A DNA stretch of 64,000 bases from Planctomycetota bacterium (GCA_016125255.1 WGMD01000002.1:806001-870000); one strand, 5' to 3'; numbered from the stretch's first letter, positions 54,339-63,863 are shown. The notes: a model not told the origin generated them from the letters alone. Numbers and translations: made by a program.

Positions 54339-55235
54339 TCAGGGATGGCCCTCCCTGAGCTTTCGCAAGCGCGGGCGCCGCATCAACAGCGGCGCGGACG
54401 CGATGAAAATCATCATCGACGTCGGCTCGGGAACGAACACGAGATCCAAAGCCGCGTCGGCGAACCGCTCGCCGAGCGCGACCTGACCGGCCGTGTTGAA
54501 GTGCAGGGAGTCCTGGAACGTCAGGTCCGACGCCGGGACGAACGCCGCGTACGGGTCCGCCGCCGCGACGGCGATCTGGGCGTCGGCGACCGTGTCGCTG
54601 TTGGCGTTGATGCGGTGAATCTCGCCGATGAGGAACGGCAGATTCGTCCCGTAAAGCGAGCGCACCGCGGCGATGAAGGCGGCGAGCCGGGTCGCGTAGC
54701 CCGACGCATGCGCGGCGGTGTCGGCGTCCGATTCGCCCTGATGCCAGAGCATGCCGACGATGTTGGGCGTGTGACCGGCGTTGATGAGCGCCTGCAAACC
54801 CGCCGCGACGGTCGATTTGAAGTTGGCGAACTGCACGCCCGTCGACGGGTTCCAGTCCGAGTACAGATTCGTCCCGCCCGCGGCGTACTTGATCAGCGCG
54901 ATGTTGTGCGACGGGGCGAGGTCGGCGATGGATCGGCCGAACGATACCTCCGGCCCGATGTCCGTGCCGCTGCCGGGACGAAGTGTCGTCAACGTGTTGG
55001 CGGCGACGCTGCTGCCGCCGGGCCCCGTGTAAAACAGCACATCGGGCTGCGCCAATTTGAGATTGACCGGCGACGTCGGCAGCGACGACGACGGCGCCCG
55101 GCCGAGCATGTTCGACTGCCCGCCGAGCAGGAACACATCGACGATGTCCGCCCGTGCCGCCGGATTGATGACCAGCGCCGCAAGCGCGAGCATCATCCGT
55201 GCGGTCAGACGAAGATGACGAACGACACGCATCAT
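54339..55235 (-). CDS. secreted sialate O-acetylesterase-like (SASA/CE6) SGNH hydrolase with PEP-CTERM tail
   Basis: A 298-aa secreted esterase. After a signal peptide ([16 protein letters not shown]), block I is [18 protein letters not shown] with the catalytic Ser. [40 protein letters not shown] and the final [20 protein letters not shown] supply the other conserved residues (Gly, Gln/Glu, Asp/His). The tail [20 protein letters not shown] is a PEP-CTERM signal. This family removes acetyl groups from plant or algal polysaccharides and sialic acids. It is the only enzyme in the three cassettes, which points to glycan handling. The start follows the previous stop by 4 bases. Confidence 0.88.
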   Translation of the reverse strand: MMRVVRHLRLTARMMLALAALVINPAARADIVDVFLLGGQSNMLGRAPSSSLPTSPVNLKLAQPDVLFYTGPGGSSVAANTLTTLRPGSGTDIGPEVSFGRSIADLAPSHNIALIKYAAGGTNLYSDWNPSTGVQFANFKSTVAAGLQALINAGHTPNIVGMLWHQGESDADTAAHASGYATRLAAFIAAVRSLYGTNLPFLIGEIHRINANSDTVADAQIAVAAADPYAAFVPASDLTFQDSLHFNTAGQVALGERFADAALDLVFVPEPTSMMIFIASAPLLMRRPRLRKLREGHP

Positions 55236-55239
55236 GGTT

Positions 55240-56031
55240 TCACATCCCCGCCCGGCGGCGCGAGATGAGCAGACCCATCAGCGCCAGCCCCGCCGGCAGC
55301 GCCGCGGGCGCGGGCACGACGTTGGTGAGGAACAGACTGTTGACCTGACTGGGCGCGATCGCCTCATCGAGGATCCACATTTCGTCGATCTGCCCATTGA
55401 AGTTCAGTGCGTTGTTGTTATAGGCCTGTCCGATGGCGGCCATGATGAACCCGGTGGATTTGCCGGTGGCGGTGGCGACGAGGCCGGCGTCACGGTAGAC
55501 GGACAGATTCGTGCCCGAGGCAATGACGGCGTAGTGGTGCCAGTTGGTGTCGTTGGTGAAATTGAAGTCGGCATTGCGATCGGTGGCGCTGGTCGAGTTG
55601 CTCCGCCAGCGAAGTCCGCCGCCGCCGGCGATGGACGAGTCGAGCCAGATGAAGAAGGTGCTGTTGCCGGGCTGACCGATGACCATGCCGCCGGAGTTTC
55701 CCGCCGGGGCCAGGTCGCGGGCCCAGAAGGCGATCGTGTAGGGCGAGCCGCTGTTGAAGGTATGGGAGGTGATGGAAAGGTAGTCGGTGGAGAAGTTGGC
55801 CGCCCCGCCGCCGAACATGAATTCGCCGGCGGTGTGGGTGATGTTGACGCCGGTGGTGTTGCTGTTGGCGTTGCCGTCGGTGGGGACGCCGGTGTGATGG
55901 TTGGTCGACCCGTCGGTGTAGTCATTGTCGAAGCTGTAGTAGGCATAGACGCCGGCGGAGGCCCGGCCGGCCAAGGCGAGGGTCAGGGCGATCGCGAGCA
56001 CGGTCATGATGCGTTGCGTGAAGGTGGTCAT
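55240..56031 (-). CDS. secreted LamG-domain protein with PEP-CTERM-type tail, cassette C
   Basis: A 263-aa secreted protein. A signal peptide (IALTLALAGRASA) is followed by a LamG fold: GVYAYYSFDNDYTDGSTNHH, YTIAFWARDLAPAGNSGGMV, WHHYAVIASGTNLSVYRDAG and NFNGQIDEMWILDEAIAPSQ. It ends VVPAPAALPAGLALMGLLIS plus RRR, the same tail as the LamG protein of cassette A. It is probably a surface-bound adhesive or glycan-binding protein. It is the second secreted product of cassette C. Confidence 0.88.
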   Translation of the reverse strand: MTTFTQRIMTVLAIALTLALAGRASAGVYAYYSFDNDYTDGSTNHHTGVPTDGNANSNTTGVNITHTAGEFMFGGGAANFSTDYLSITSHTFNSGSPYTIAFWARDLAPAGNSGGMVIGQPGNSTFFIWLDSSIAGGGGLRWRSNSTSATDRNADFNFTNDTNWHHYAVIASGTNLSVYRDAGLVATATGKSTGFIMAAIGQAYNNNALNFNGQIDEMWILDEAIAPSQVNSLFLTNVVPAPAALPAGLALMGLLISRRRAGM

Positions 56032-56082
56032 CTCAATTCATCCTTTCAAAAGGTGCCTGGGTCATTCTTTTTTTTCATTCAT

Positions 56083-56796
56083 TCAACGGAAGCGGCGGCG
56101 GGCCAGCAGGCCGAGCGCTCCAACGCCCAGCAGCCCCATCGACGTCGGCTCGGGCACGATCGTCAGCGTCAGCGTCGGGCGGAACGTCGTGGTCGGCTCC
56201 TCGCGCGAGCTCCATCGCACGCCCACGGCCGGCGACGCGCCGACGTTGGTCGCATCGAGCACGAAGGTGACGATCTTGTTCGCATCGCCATTGATGTAGT
56301 TGAACACCGCGCCGCTGGTGACGTTGAAGGCGTTGTCATTGCCGGCGCTGGAGCGCGAGTTGAAGTTCGCCAGGGCGGCGGAGCCGAAGGCGCTGGCGAC
56401 GGTGAACGTGTCGCCGCTGCGATTGGGGTCGTTGCTCCATGTGAGCCCCGTCTCGGTCCATGTGTCGTTGGCGTTGAGCAGCCCGTACACCGCGACCGGC
56501 ACGACCGCCCCGCCGGCGCCGGTGTTGTGCAGATCGAAGGAAATTCTGGATACCAGCGCCATGTTGATCCCGCTCAGGTCGAACTGCACGTATGAGCGGC
56601 GGGTGCTGGTCGTGTTGGAGATGTTGGCATCGAACGATGTCGTCGTGCCGAAGTTCGTCGTCGCGCTGGCCTTGTTGATCTGCGTGTCGGCGATCGACGT
56701 GAGCTTGACGATCATGTCCGCATTCGCCAGCCCCGCCCCCGCAAGGATCACCCCCAGTCCCATCACAAGCGTCATCCAATTCCTTCGCGTTGTCAC
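56083..56796 (-). CDS. secreted DNRLRE-domain protein with PEP-CTERM tail, cassette C
   Basis: A 237-aa protein starting at a GTG (56794-56796) with AAGGAG 9 bases upstream; the signal peptide is MTLVMGLGVILAGAGLANA. The body is a DNRLRE-type beta domain: IADTQINKASATTNFGTTTS, RRSYVQFDLSGINMALVSRI, VYGLLNANDTWTETGLTWSN and GVRWSSREEPTTTFRPTLTL. It ends VPEPTSMGLLGVGALGLLAR, a classical PEP-CTERM sorting signal. The whole domain aligns with the C-terminal part of the FecR protein encoded just upstream, 17 bases away. Confidence 0.87.
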   Translation of the reverse strand: MTTRRNWMTLVMGLGVILAGAGLANADMIVKLTSIADTQINKASATTNFGTTTSFDANISNTTSTRRSYVQFDLSGINMALVSRISFDLHNTGAGGAVVPVAVYGLLNANDTWTETGLTWSNDPNRSGDTFTVASAFGSAALANFNSRSSAGNDNAFNVTSGAVFNYINGDANKIVTFVLDATNVGASPAVGVRWSSREEPTTTFRPTLTLTIVPEPTSMGLLGVGALGLLARRRFR

Positions 56797-56813
56797 GGCT
56801 TGGTCTCCTTCGT

Positions 56814-58241
56814 TTAAGGTGTCGATGGTTGTTTCGACGCGGCCGGCGCCTCCGCCGGTGCGTCGACTTCGAGCATCAGCGTCGGCGGCGTCGCCGTCTC
56901 GCGGCTGGCCCAGGCCGTGCCCCGATCGTCCGGCGCGACGCCGATCGGTCGGGCGATGATCAACGTGATGCCGTGCCCGCGCGCCCACGACAGCGCCTGC
57001 ACCGCCGCGCCGTCTTCCTTCTGATCGAACGCCGTCTGCGCCTTGCCCGCCGGCACGTTCATGTCGAACGTCGTCAGCGCCTTGCCCGACAATAGCGCCG
57101 TCGCATCCAGATGCATCTCGACCCGCGCCGGCGCGGTGTTCCATGTCATCGCCGCTTCGTCCCACGCCCGCTCGTCCGACAGCGCATACACCGCCCCCGC
57201 CAGCGGCACGCCCGGCGTCGTCGGCGTCAGCACCAGCTTCGCTCCGCGAATCGCCGTCGTCACCTCGCTCAAATCAAACCGCAGGTACGCCCAGCGCTGT
57301 TTCGTCGGCGTGTCGCCGCCGGCGTTGTTGGCGACGAACGTCGTCTCGCGGCCCAGCGGCTGATCCGGATAACGCACATCGACGCCCGCATCGGCGATCG
57401 GCGTGAGCGTCAGCGTGCGCGTGTGCATCCGCGCGGTCGCCGGCGACGGTTCGATCAGTTGCGCTACGCCGGCGGTCGTGATCCGGCAGCGCTGCCCGGC
57501 GTCAAGTGTCTGCATCGCGCCGCCGTGCGTGCGGATCATGACATGACCCTCAAAGACCTGCACTTGTTCGCCGTCGTGCGTCAGGTCCACGCCGAACTGC
57601 GTGCCGAGGTCCACCACGTCGAAGCGATCCGTCTGCACGGTGAAGCCCAACGCCGTCTGCGGCACATGCGCGACGATCCGGCCGGCACGCAATCGGCCCG
57701 CATTCGCGCCCGACAGTTCAAACGCGCAAGGCCCGGTCAATTCGATGCGTGCGCCGGTGCGGTACATCACCTGAGCCGTCCCCGATTCGAGCGACAACAC
57801 GCCTTCGCTCAGGTCCAGCCCCGTACCCCGGGCCGTCGTGCTCGCGTCGAAGCGCGCATCGGGCGATGCATCCGAGAGCACCGCCACCGACCCGAGCGAC
57901 AGCGGCTGAACGCGCTCCATCGTCGGGGTCTTGCGCGTCGCCTGATCCGACAGCAGCGTCACGGTCAGCCCGGCGCCGATGATGATCATCGCCGCCAGCG
58001 CCCCCGCCCACGAGCGCCACCGCGTCGATGCGACCGCCCGCGGGGCGGCGCTGCGGATCGGCCGGGCCGTCGCCGCATGACTGAACCGCCGCAGCGTGGC
58101 GTGCATGTTCATGTACCGCCGATACTCCGCACGCGCTTCGGCGTCGTCCGCCAGCTTCTGCTCCATCGCCGCAAAGTCCGCATCGCTGATGCACCCGTTG
58201 CACAGATCGCCGAGCCATTGATGAAGCCGCGTCATGTCCAT
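56814..58241 (-). CDS. FecR-domain membrane anti-sigma factor with DNRLRE ectodomain, cassette C
   Basis: A 475-aa protein. The N-terminal cytoplasmic segment is MDMTRLHQWLGDLCNGCISD and the single helix AGALAAMIIIGAGLTVTLLS. The FecR domain follows (GLDLSEGVLSLESGTAQVMY, GARIELTGPCAFELSGANAG, FDVVDLGTQFGVDLTHDGEQ). The C-terminal 190 residues are a DNRLRE-like domain (IADAGVDVRYPDQPLGRETT, QRWAYLRFDLSEVTTAIRGA, AVYALSDERAWDEAAMTWNT, GTAWASRETATPPTLMLEVD), clearly related to the secreted protein at 56083. The ATG overlaps the sigma stop by one base. It anchors the sigma factor at the membrane and likely senses the surface. Confidence 0.87.
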   Translation of the reverse strand: MDMTRLHQWLGDLCNGCISDADFAAMEQKLADDAEARAEYRRYMNMHATLRRFSHAATARPIRSAAPRAVASTRWRSWAGALAAMIIIGAGLTVTLLSDQATRKTPTMERVQPLSLGSVAVLSDASPDARFDASTTARGTGLDLSEGVLSLESGTAQVMYRTGARIELTGPCAFELSGANAGRLRAGRIVAHVPQTALGFTVQTDRFDVVDLGTQFGVDLTHDGEQVQVFEGHVMIRTHGGAMQTLDAGQRCRITTAGVAQLIEPSPATARMHTRTLTLTPIADAGVDVRYPDQPLGRETTFVANNAGGDTPTKQRWAYLRFDLSEVTTAIRGAKLVLTPTTPGVPLAGAVYALSDERAWDEAAMTWNTAPARVEMHLDATALLSGKALTTFDMNVPAGKAQTAFDQKEDGAAVQALSWARGHGITLIIARPIGVAPDDRGTAWASRETATPPTLMLEVDAPAEAPAASKQPSTP

Positions 58242-58783
58242 CACGCGCCCTCCCCGCCCAGCGTGCGACGGATGCACATCAGCAGCGACTCGCGAATCCG
58301 ATTCAGCCGCTTGTAGAGACTGTTGTGCGTGCGGCCCAGTGCGTCGGCGATCTGACCGATCGTCTCCCGACCGGCGTAGGCACGGTCGAGGATCGAGCGA
58401 TCGTCGCCGTCGAGCTTGCCCAGACAATGCGACAGCGCCCGCCGTTCGTCGGCGAGCTGTTCCGCGTCCTGCATCGATTCGTCGGCGAGCGTGTCGAACA
58501 TCGCGTCGTTGAAACGGAGCCGACTGCGCTGATGCTTCTTGCGATGGTTCAGTAGTTCGTACCGTGCGATCTGACATGCCCAGTTCAGAAAGCTCGTGCC
58601 CGTCCGGTACTCGTCGAACTTGCGCCAGAGCACCAGCGATGTCTGCTGCATGATCTCCTCGGCGGCGTCCCAGTGGGGCTCCATCGACAGCACGAACGCG
58701 TGAAGCCCCGGTTCGCTGCGGGCAAAAAGCACCACGAACTGCTCGTGCCGATCGGATTGATTGGGATCGCCCATCGCACCCAT
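58241..58783 (-). CDS. ECF-type RNA polymerase sigma factor, cassette C
   Basis: A sigma factor of about 180 aa. Region 2: HWDAAEEIMQQTSLVLWRKF and TSFLNWACQIARYELLNHRK; region 4: DRSILDRAYAGRETIGQIAD and THNSLYKRLNRIRESLLMCI. It is of the same short planctomycete subtype as the two other copies. Start codons at 58798, 58783 and 58774 are all possible; 58783 was chosen for spacing to GGCGG upstream. The stop overlaps the FecR start (TGATG). Confidence 0.88.
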   Translation of the reverse strand: MGAMGDPNQSDRHEQFVVLFARSEPGLHAFVLSMEPHWDAAEEIMQQTSLVLWRKFDEYRTGTSFLNWACQIARYELLNHRKKHQRSRLRFNDAMFDTLADESMQDAEQLADERRALSHCLGKLDGDDRSILDRAYAGRETIGQIADALGRTHNSLYKRLNRIRESLLMCIRRTLGGEGA

Positions 58784-58831
58784 ATAACGTCCGCCCACCC
58801 GCCGATTGGCCGCGTCAATCCTGAATTTTTT

Positions 58832-60286
58832 TCACGCCCCAAGCCCCGCCGCCGACCATTCCTCCAGCGGCGTGTAGATCGTCGCATCCATGGGGGCCCC
58901 CAGCCCGAACGGCGCCGCGTTGACGGATGCCAAGTCCATCATGCCGCTTCGGATATAAACTGCCGCTCCGACCGGCTGGCGGTCATGATACAGGTCGGCA
59001 TGATGGGTCAGCATCGCCCGCTGCACCGCCGGGTTGAACATGCTCAGCCCGGCAAAATAATGGTGCCCGTTCCGCTCGGCATGGGTCAGGCCCATCGCGG
59101 CGACGACCGCCGCATCCTGAAGCATCGCCACCGGCCCGACGTTCGCCAGATCCTCCCCGCTGATGACGCCCGTCTGGCCGCGCGTCCGCCGGCGATATTC
59201 GATCAGCGCCGCGTTGGCCACGCTTCGCAACACACCCTTGCAGTTCTTGTGGCTGATGCCGATGTAGCCCATCGCCAGCGCCCGCGGCAGCGCACCCATC
59301 GCATCGTCCGATTCATCGATGATCATCATCGGCCGATCCGCCCATGCCCGCAACGCCGCGCCCGTCGCCTCGTCCAGCGCGACGCTTCGATGCAGCGGCT
59401 GCTCCAGATACAACATCCGTCGCATCAACGGCTCCAGCCCGCGCTCCTCGCCGATCCGCTCCCACATCGCCCGCAGCGCCTCGACTTCGACAAACGACTC
59501 GTTGCCATCGAGCGTGAACGCGAACTGGCGCGTCCGCCGCAGGATCACCTCCGCCACGCGATGCAGTCGATCGATCGCCGCGTCGGCATCGCCCGTCACT
59601 TTGATCTTGAAGTGCGTCAACCCGTACGTATCGATGCACGCCGCCAACGACTGCGGCAAGCCGTCGTTCGCCCGGTCCGCGTCGGCGATGTCCTCGTTCG
59701 TTAGCGCATCGCCCAGTCCGACCGTGTGCCGGACGATCAGATGGCGCGTCGGTTTGTCTGGCAACAGATCGCTGACTTGGCCGTCGCGCAGTTCCGAATG
59801 CACCTCGCCGAACCGCAGGCCCAGCGTGCCGTTGCGCAAAGCTTCGTGAAACGGCTGACCGGTCGCCTTGCAGAACGCCTCGATGACCGCGCGCTCGACG
59901 AGACTCGTGCCGTGGTTGGCCAGCAGCGGCGGCACGCCCGCGCGATGAGCCCAGTCCGTCTGCGCTTCGTGCACCGCCCGCCACAGATCGAACACGCTCG
60001 CCTGCTCGCCGACTTGGGCGGCAAAATCGCACGCCTGCGTGATGACGTCGAACATCCGGGATAAATCGTCTTCGAAGCGCGTCGCCGGGTCTTTGGTGAA
60101 CCATTTGGGCGGCAGGCCGTCGCTGGCGTGACCGATGGTCGCGACGCCGTCGACATCGACATGCGCGGTGAGGAACACATGCGGCAGGGCTGTGAGGGCG
60201 GCAATGCCGTAGCGGAATGGGAACCGCGTCCGCATGCTCAATACATGCTGCTCGATCTGTCGGACCCGAAGGGTCATGTCCGTCAC
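58832..60286 (-). CDS. enolase-superfamily (mandelate racemase/muconate lactonizing type) enzyme
   Basis: A 484-aa metal-dependent enzyme. In the C-terminal barrel, the acid-base KxK motif appears in YGLTHFKIKVTGDADAAIDR. The three metal ligands are Asp in FAFTLDGNESFVEVEA, Glu in LYLEQPLHRSVA and Asp in MMIIDESDDAM. A further lysine is in YIGISHKNCKGVLRSVANAA. The N-terminal capping domain is large, so the protein is longer than usual (about 370). The chemistry is proton abstraction next to a carboxylate; the substrate is unknown. ATG overlaps the stop of the MetE-like gene, so they form an operon. Confidence 0.85.
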   Translation of the reverse strand: MTDMTLRVRQIEQHVLSMRTRFPFRYGIAALTALPHVFLTAHVDVDGVATIGHASDGLPPKWFTKDPATRFEDDLSRMFDVITQACDFAAQVGEQASVFDLWRAVHEAQTDWAHRAGVPPLLANHGTSLVERAVIEAFCKATGQPFHEALRNGTLGLRFGEVHSELRDGQVSDLLPDKPTRHLIVRHTVGLGDALTNEDIADADRANDGLPQSLAACIDTYGLTHFKIKVTGDADAAIDRLHRVAEVILRRTRQFAFTLDGNESFVEVEALRAMWERIGEERGLEPLMRRMLYLEQPLHRSVALDEATGAALRAWADRPMMIIDESDDAMGALPRALAMGYIGISHKNCKGVLRSVANAALIEYRRRTRGQTGVISGEDLANVGPVAMLQDAAVVAAMGLTHAERNGHHYFAGLSMFNPAVQRAMLTHHADLYHDRQPVGAAVYIRSGMMDLASVNAAPFGLGAPMDATIYTPLEEWSAAGLGA

Positions 60287-61287
60287 TTCCCTAAAAACCT
60301 GTCGCGCCCCGCCACCAGCGCCGCCATCTTCCGATCCGCCACGCTCCGGCTAAGCATCCAGAATCCGCAATCCGGATGCACCCAGCGGATGCGCTTCTCG
60401 CCGAGCACCTTCACCGCCGTCTCGATCCGCCCCGCCACTTCATCGCTCGTCTCCACTTCGTTGTCCTTGATGTCGATGACGCCGACGCCCAGCGCGATCT
60501 CGTCGCGCAGGTCCCTGAAATGCTCCAGTTCGTCATACCCCCGGCGCGCGAATTCGAGCACGAGGTGATCAACATGCAGCTTGTTGAGCAGCGGCAGCGT
60601 GTTCTTCCAGAAGCCCTTTTGAATCGTCGACCCGCCGTAGTTGCCGAAGCACAGGTGCAGCGCCTTTTCATTTTGAATCGCATCGAGCACGCGATTGATC
60701 GGCCCGACCGCCCAGTCGTTATCCTCCGGATGCCCCGTCAGATTCGCCTCATCGACCTGCACCACCGGCGCATCGATTCGGCTCACCTGCGCCGCCAGCA
60801 CGCCCGCCACCGCGTCGCACAACGCCGGCAGGTCGCCGTAGTGTCGATCCATGAGCGTCTTGGCGAGCATGTACGGCGAAGTGACCGTGAACTTCATCGG
60901 CCGCCCGCTGAGTTTCTTCACGCTCATCCAATCCGCCGGCAGATCGAGCGTGCCTTCATCGAGCGCCGCTCGCACGACGCCCGCCGGCTTCGTGCGGAAG
61001 CCCATGCCGGTCTTTGAGCGGAAGTCGACCAGCTCTTCGTGCGACAGATCGCGATGCACGCCGCCCATCGGGCGGATGAAATATTCGATCATCCCGTTGG
61101 TTTCCGGGTGATTCACATCGAAGCGCGACAGCTCGCCGTCGGCGATGACGTCCAGCCCGGCAAGCTCCTGCGTCTTGAGCACGACGAGAATCGCATCGCG
61201 CAGCGCCGGCGACGAAGGCATGGCGGCCAGCCACGCGGGAACCGGATACGAACCCACAACCGTTGTCAGAATCGATGGCGATGCCAT
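60283..61287 (-). CDS. MetE C-terminal-like zinc methyltransferase
   Basis: A 334-aa protein with the fold of the catalytic half of cobalamin-independent methionine synthase, also used by epoxyalkane:CoM transferases. It starts ILTTVVGSYPVPAWLAAMPS (TTxxGSxP motif). Zinc ligands are visible: ALHLCFGNYGGSTIQKGFWK (H-x-C), a Glu in HLVLEFARRG and the Cys in RIRWVHPDCGFWMLSRSVAD. IDAPVVQVDEANLTGHPEDN is the substrate strand. Core MetE proteins of this size methylate or demethylate small thiols. It lies between the symporter and enolase-type genes in one transcription unit. Confidence 0.87.
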   Translation of the reverse strand: MASPSILTTVVGSYPVPAWLAAMPSSPALRDAILVVLKTQELAGLDVIADGELSRFDVNHPETNGMIEYFIRPMGGVHRDLSHEELVDFRSKTGMGFRTKPAGVVRAALDEGTLDLPADWMSVKKLSGRPMKFTVTSPYMLAKTLMDRHYGDLPALCDAVAGVLAAQVSRIDAPVVQVDEANLTGHPEDNDWAVGPINRVLDAIQNEKALHLCFGNYGGSTIQKGFWKNTLPLLNKLHVDHLVLEFARRGYDELEHFRDLRDEIALGVGVIDIKDNEVETSDEVAGRIETAVKVLGEKRIRWVHPDCGFWMLSRSVADRKMAALVAGRDRFLGK

Positions 61288-61303
61288 GTCCAGCTCCAGA
61301 TGA

Positions 61304-63361
61304 TCAAAGCCCGAGGCGCGCCACCAATGCCGTCAGCGCGATGATGCCTCCGCAGGCCGCCAGCGCCAGCGTGAACCCGCCGACGTCGGCGAGTGTGGGA
61401 CGTTGAATTTCGATCGATGTGCCGGGCAGCAGCTTGCGCCGCTCCAGCGCCGCCGGGTCCGCCATCGCTTCTTCGAGCCGCCGGCGATCCTCCGCCGGGT
61501 CGCGCGCGATGGGCGTCTTCATCTTGGCGTAATACTTGTCGAGCGCCGCCTTGCTGTTGCGCGGCGTGACGAGACTCAAAACGATCATCACCACGAACGG
61601 CATGACGATCTTGGGCACGAGACTGAGCGTATCGAGCATGGCGCTCGAAGCGGTGCGCAGATCGACGCCGACCCATATCAGCGGCAGATAGTCGAGATTC
61701 AGATCCCCGCTTGCCTGGCCGGTTCCTTCGTAGCGCTGAATGTCGATCGTCCGGTCGGCGGATTCGGAATGGCCCATCGTGCGGTACGCCGCGAGGTCGA
61801 TGTTCTTGATGTCGCCGGTCCAGAAAATGGCGCGGCCGCCGGTGGTGATTTTTTCGTCGATGGTGTCGCCGACTTTTCGGGCACGCCCCTGCGCGACATC
61901 CGACGGCGCGGCGGGCCGGTGGATCGTCGTCGTGACCTTGTCGGTCATCGCCGTCAGGGCCGCGCTCGCCCGCAGGTCGGGCCAGATCGCGGGAATCACC
62001 TTGGGGGCGACGAAGAAAATGATCAATCCATAGAACAGCGTGCCCCAAGCGGCGAGCGTCGTGGCGCGTCGCCACCAGAGCCCGATCCAGAACGGCGCGG
62101 CGAAAAGCATGGGCACGATCCATGTCAATTGAAGCTGGGCGAACACGTCCATGAGCGACCACGAAAACGCCACCGCGCCGATGATGACGATCGCGCCGGC
62201 GAGTCGGCCGAGCATGACGTAGCGCTGCTCGGAGGCGTGATCGTTCACGTAGGGGGCGTAGAGGTTTCGCACGACCAGCGCGGAGCAGACGAGCATGTAG
62301 GTATCGGCGCTGCTCATCAACGCCGCCAAAAGACACGCGAGCATCAGGCCGCGCATGCCCATCGGCAAAAGCTCCAGCGATGCGACGCCCCATGCCTTGT
62401 CGGGGTCGGCGAGGACCTCGGGGCGGTCGGACATGAGGGCGAGGACGATCAGCGCGGTCAGCGCCCAGCCGATGGTGCAGACGCGTTTGAAGAGATTGCC
62501 GGTGACGAGGCCGACGCGTGCGTCGAGCTCGGTCTTGGCGGACCCGCCGCCGGTGGCGATGAAGTGCGGTGTGACGACGATGCCGATGAGCAGGATGACG
62601 ACGACGGCGGCGATGCGGTGGATGGGAAATTCGCTGGCGCCGGAGCCGACGATGTGAAAGTACGCCCCCGGAAGTTGGTCATGAAGAATCTCAAAGCCGG
62701 TCGCGCCGGGGTGGGTCGCGCCGAACTTCGCCACGAGCGCCGACAGACCGAAGGGAATAAGCATGACGGAGAGGAGGATGATGAACAGCCCCTGCACGAG
62801 GTCGGTCCAGTACGCGGCGGTGAGTCCGCCCAGGACGCCGTAGGTCATGACGATGACGGCGATGATCGGGACGAGGACGTATTCGATGGGGATGCTGGTC
62901 GCGCCCCATGTGAAGGTTTCGCCGATCATCGGCGCGGCGACTTTGCCGGTGGCGGTGAAGAGCATGGCGGTGTAGACCATGTAGAACAGGAGGCCGAAGA
63001 GCGTGTACGCGGCTCCGAGGGCGCGCGATTCGTATCGCTCCACGAACCAGTCGCCGAGCGTCAGGTGACGCATGCGGCGATACCACACGGCGGCGATCCA
63101 GTAAAAGGGCGTGACGAAGAGCCAGGACATGACCGACCACATGCCCGAGAGCCCGCTGGTGAAAGTCGTGCGTGCGGTGTTGACGGGGTCGGCGGAACCG
63201 GTGCCGGCGCCGAACGCGGCGAAGGTCTGAATGAGCTTGCCGAACGAACGCCCGCCGAGGAAATAGTCTTCCTGTACTTTGACGGTCCGCATCGCCCAAA
63301 CGCCGATGCCCGCCATCGTGGCGAAGTACACGACAAGCACAACCCAGTCCAGAAGCCCCAT
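61304..63361 (-). CDS. sodium:solute symporter (SSS) family transporter
   Basis: A 685-aa transporter with 12-13 membrane segments. Family motifs: MGLLDWVVLVVYFATMAGIG start, EDYFLGGRSFGKLIQTFAAF, GVLGGLTAAYWTDLVQGLFI, GMRGLMLACLLAALMSSADT (SSS motif with sodium-binding Ser) and SSADTYMLVCSALVVRNLYA. It imports a small organic solute with sodium. A soluble insert of about 110 residues (near 450-560) and a long C-terminal tail with two more helices are additions. ATG at 63361 is chosen because GGAGCGG precedes it. It heads the operon with the MetE-like and enolase-type genes. Confidence 0.92.
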   Translation of the reverse strand: MGLLDWVVLVVYFATMAGIGVWAMRTVKVQEDYFLGGRSFGKLIQTFAAFGAGTGSADPVNTARTTFTSGLSGMWSVMSWLFVTPFYWIAAVWYRRMRHLTLGDWFVERYESRALGAAYTLFGLLFYMVYTAMLFTATGKVAAPMIGETFTWGATSIPIEYVLVPIIAVIVMTYGVLGGLTAAYWTDLVQGLFIILLSVMLIPFGLSALVAKFGATHPGATGFEILHDQLPGAYFHIVGSGASEFPIHRIAAVVVILLIGIVVTPHFIATGGGSAKTELDARVGLVTGNLFKRVCTIGWALTALIVLALMSDRPEVLADPDKAWGVASLELLPMGMRGLMLACLLAALMSSADTYMLVCSALVVRNLYAPYVNDHASEQRYVMLGRLAGAIVIIGAVAFSWSLMDVFAQLQLTWIVPMLFAAPFWIGLWWRRATTLAAWGTLFYGLIIFFVAPKVIPAIWPDLRASAALTAMTDKVTTTIHRPAAPSDVAQGRARKVGDTIDEKITTGGRAIFWTGDIKNIDLAAYRTMGHSESADRTIDIQRYEGTGQASGDLNLDYLPLIWVGVDLRTASSAMLDTLSLVPKIVMPFVVMIVLSLVTPRNSKAALDKYYAKMKTPIARDPAEDRRRLEEAMADPAALERRKLLPGTSIEIQRPTLADVGGFTLALAACGGIIALTALVARLGL

Positions 63362-63373
63362 GCACCGCTCCAT

Positions 63374-63860
63374 ACATCCCGTTGCCCGGCCGCATGATAA
63401 CGCAGCCGGTTATCACGAGCAATCATGCGTCGTTGCGACACCCGCGATCGGCCGATCGCCCATTCGTTTGCGATCGCGCGCCGTTGAAACGGATGATGTT
63501 GATCTCCAACGCGCACACAACTTTGGACACCTCCGTTCATCGTCACCTGACGATTGCGCAGGCGGATGACGGTGGATGAAATTCAGATCATCCGCGTCGA
63601 TTGTCCGGCATGCTTGAAGCACGCTCAACCTCTGTGCCGCGCCAGACGACAACACGAAAGCGATCTGCATCTTGCATCATTCTCGTTGAATATGGCCCTT
63701 TCATACAGCATTGGCGACGTATCCCACCTGGACGAGCCGCTGTAAATCACCACCGGCCTCATAGAAATCAAACCGTATATTCATGCGGGCATGACACGGA
63801 TCGGGATCGTATTTATTAACATATTTTCGTTTGTCGCCTCAATGGCTCGTCGAGGTGACA
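63374..63860. other. intergenic region, no gene seen
   Basis: About 490 bases upstream of the symporter gene, with declining G+C toward the right. Short frames here lack family motifs and ribosome-binding sites. A 16-bp perfect palindrome GCGATCGGCCGATCGC is at 63444-63459. Confidence 0.5.
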
Positions 63861-63863
63861 AAA

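Noticed and set aside
61403-63397. 664-codon open frame opposite the symporter gene
   Set aside because: Antisense shadow of a transporter with clear family motifs on the other strand.
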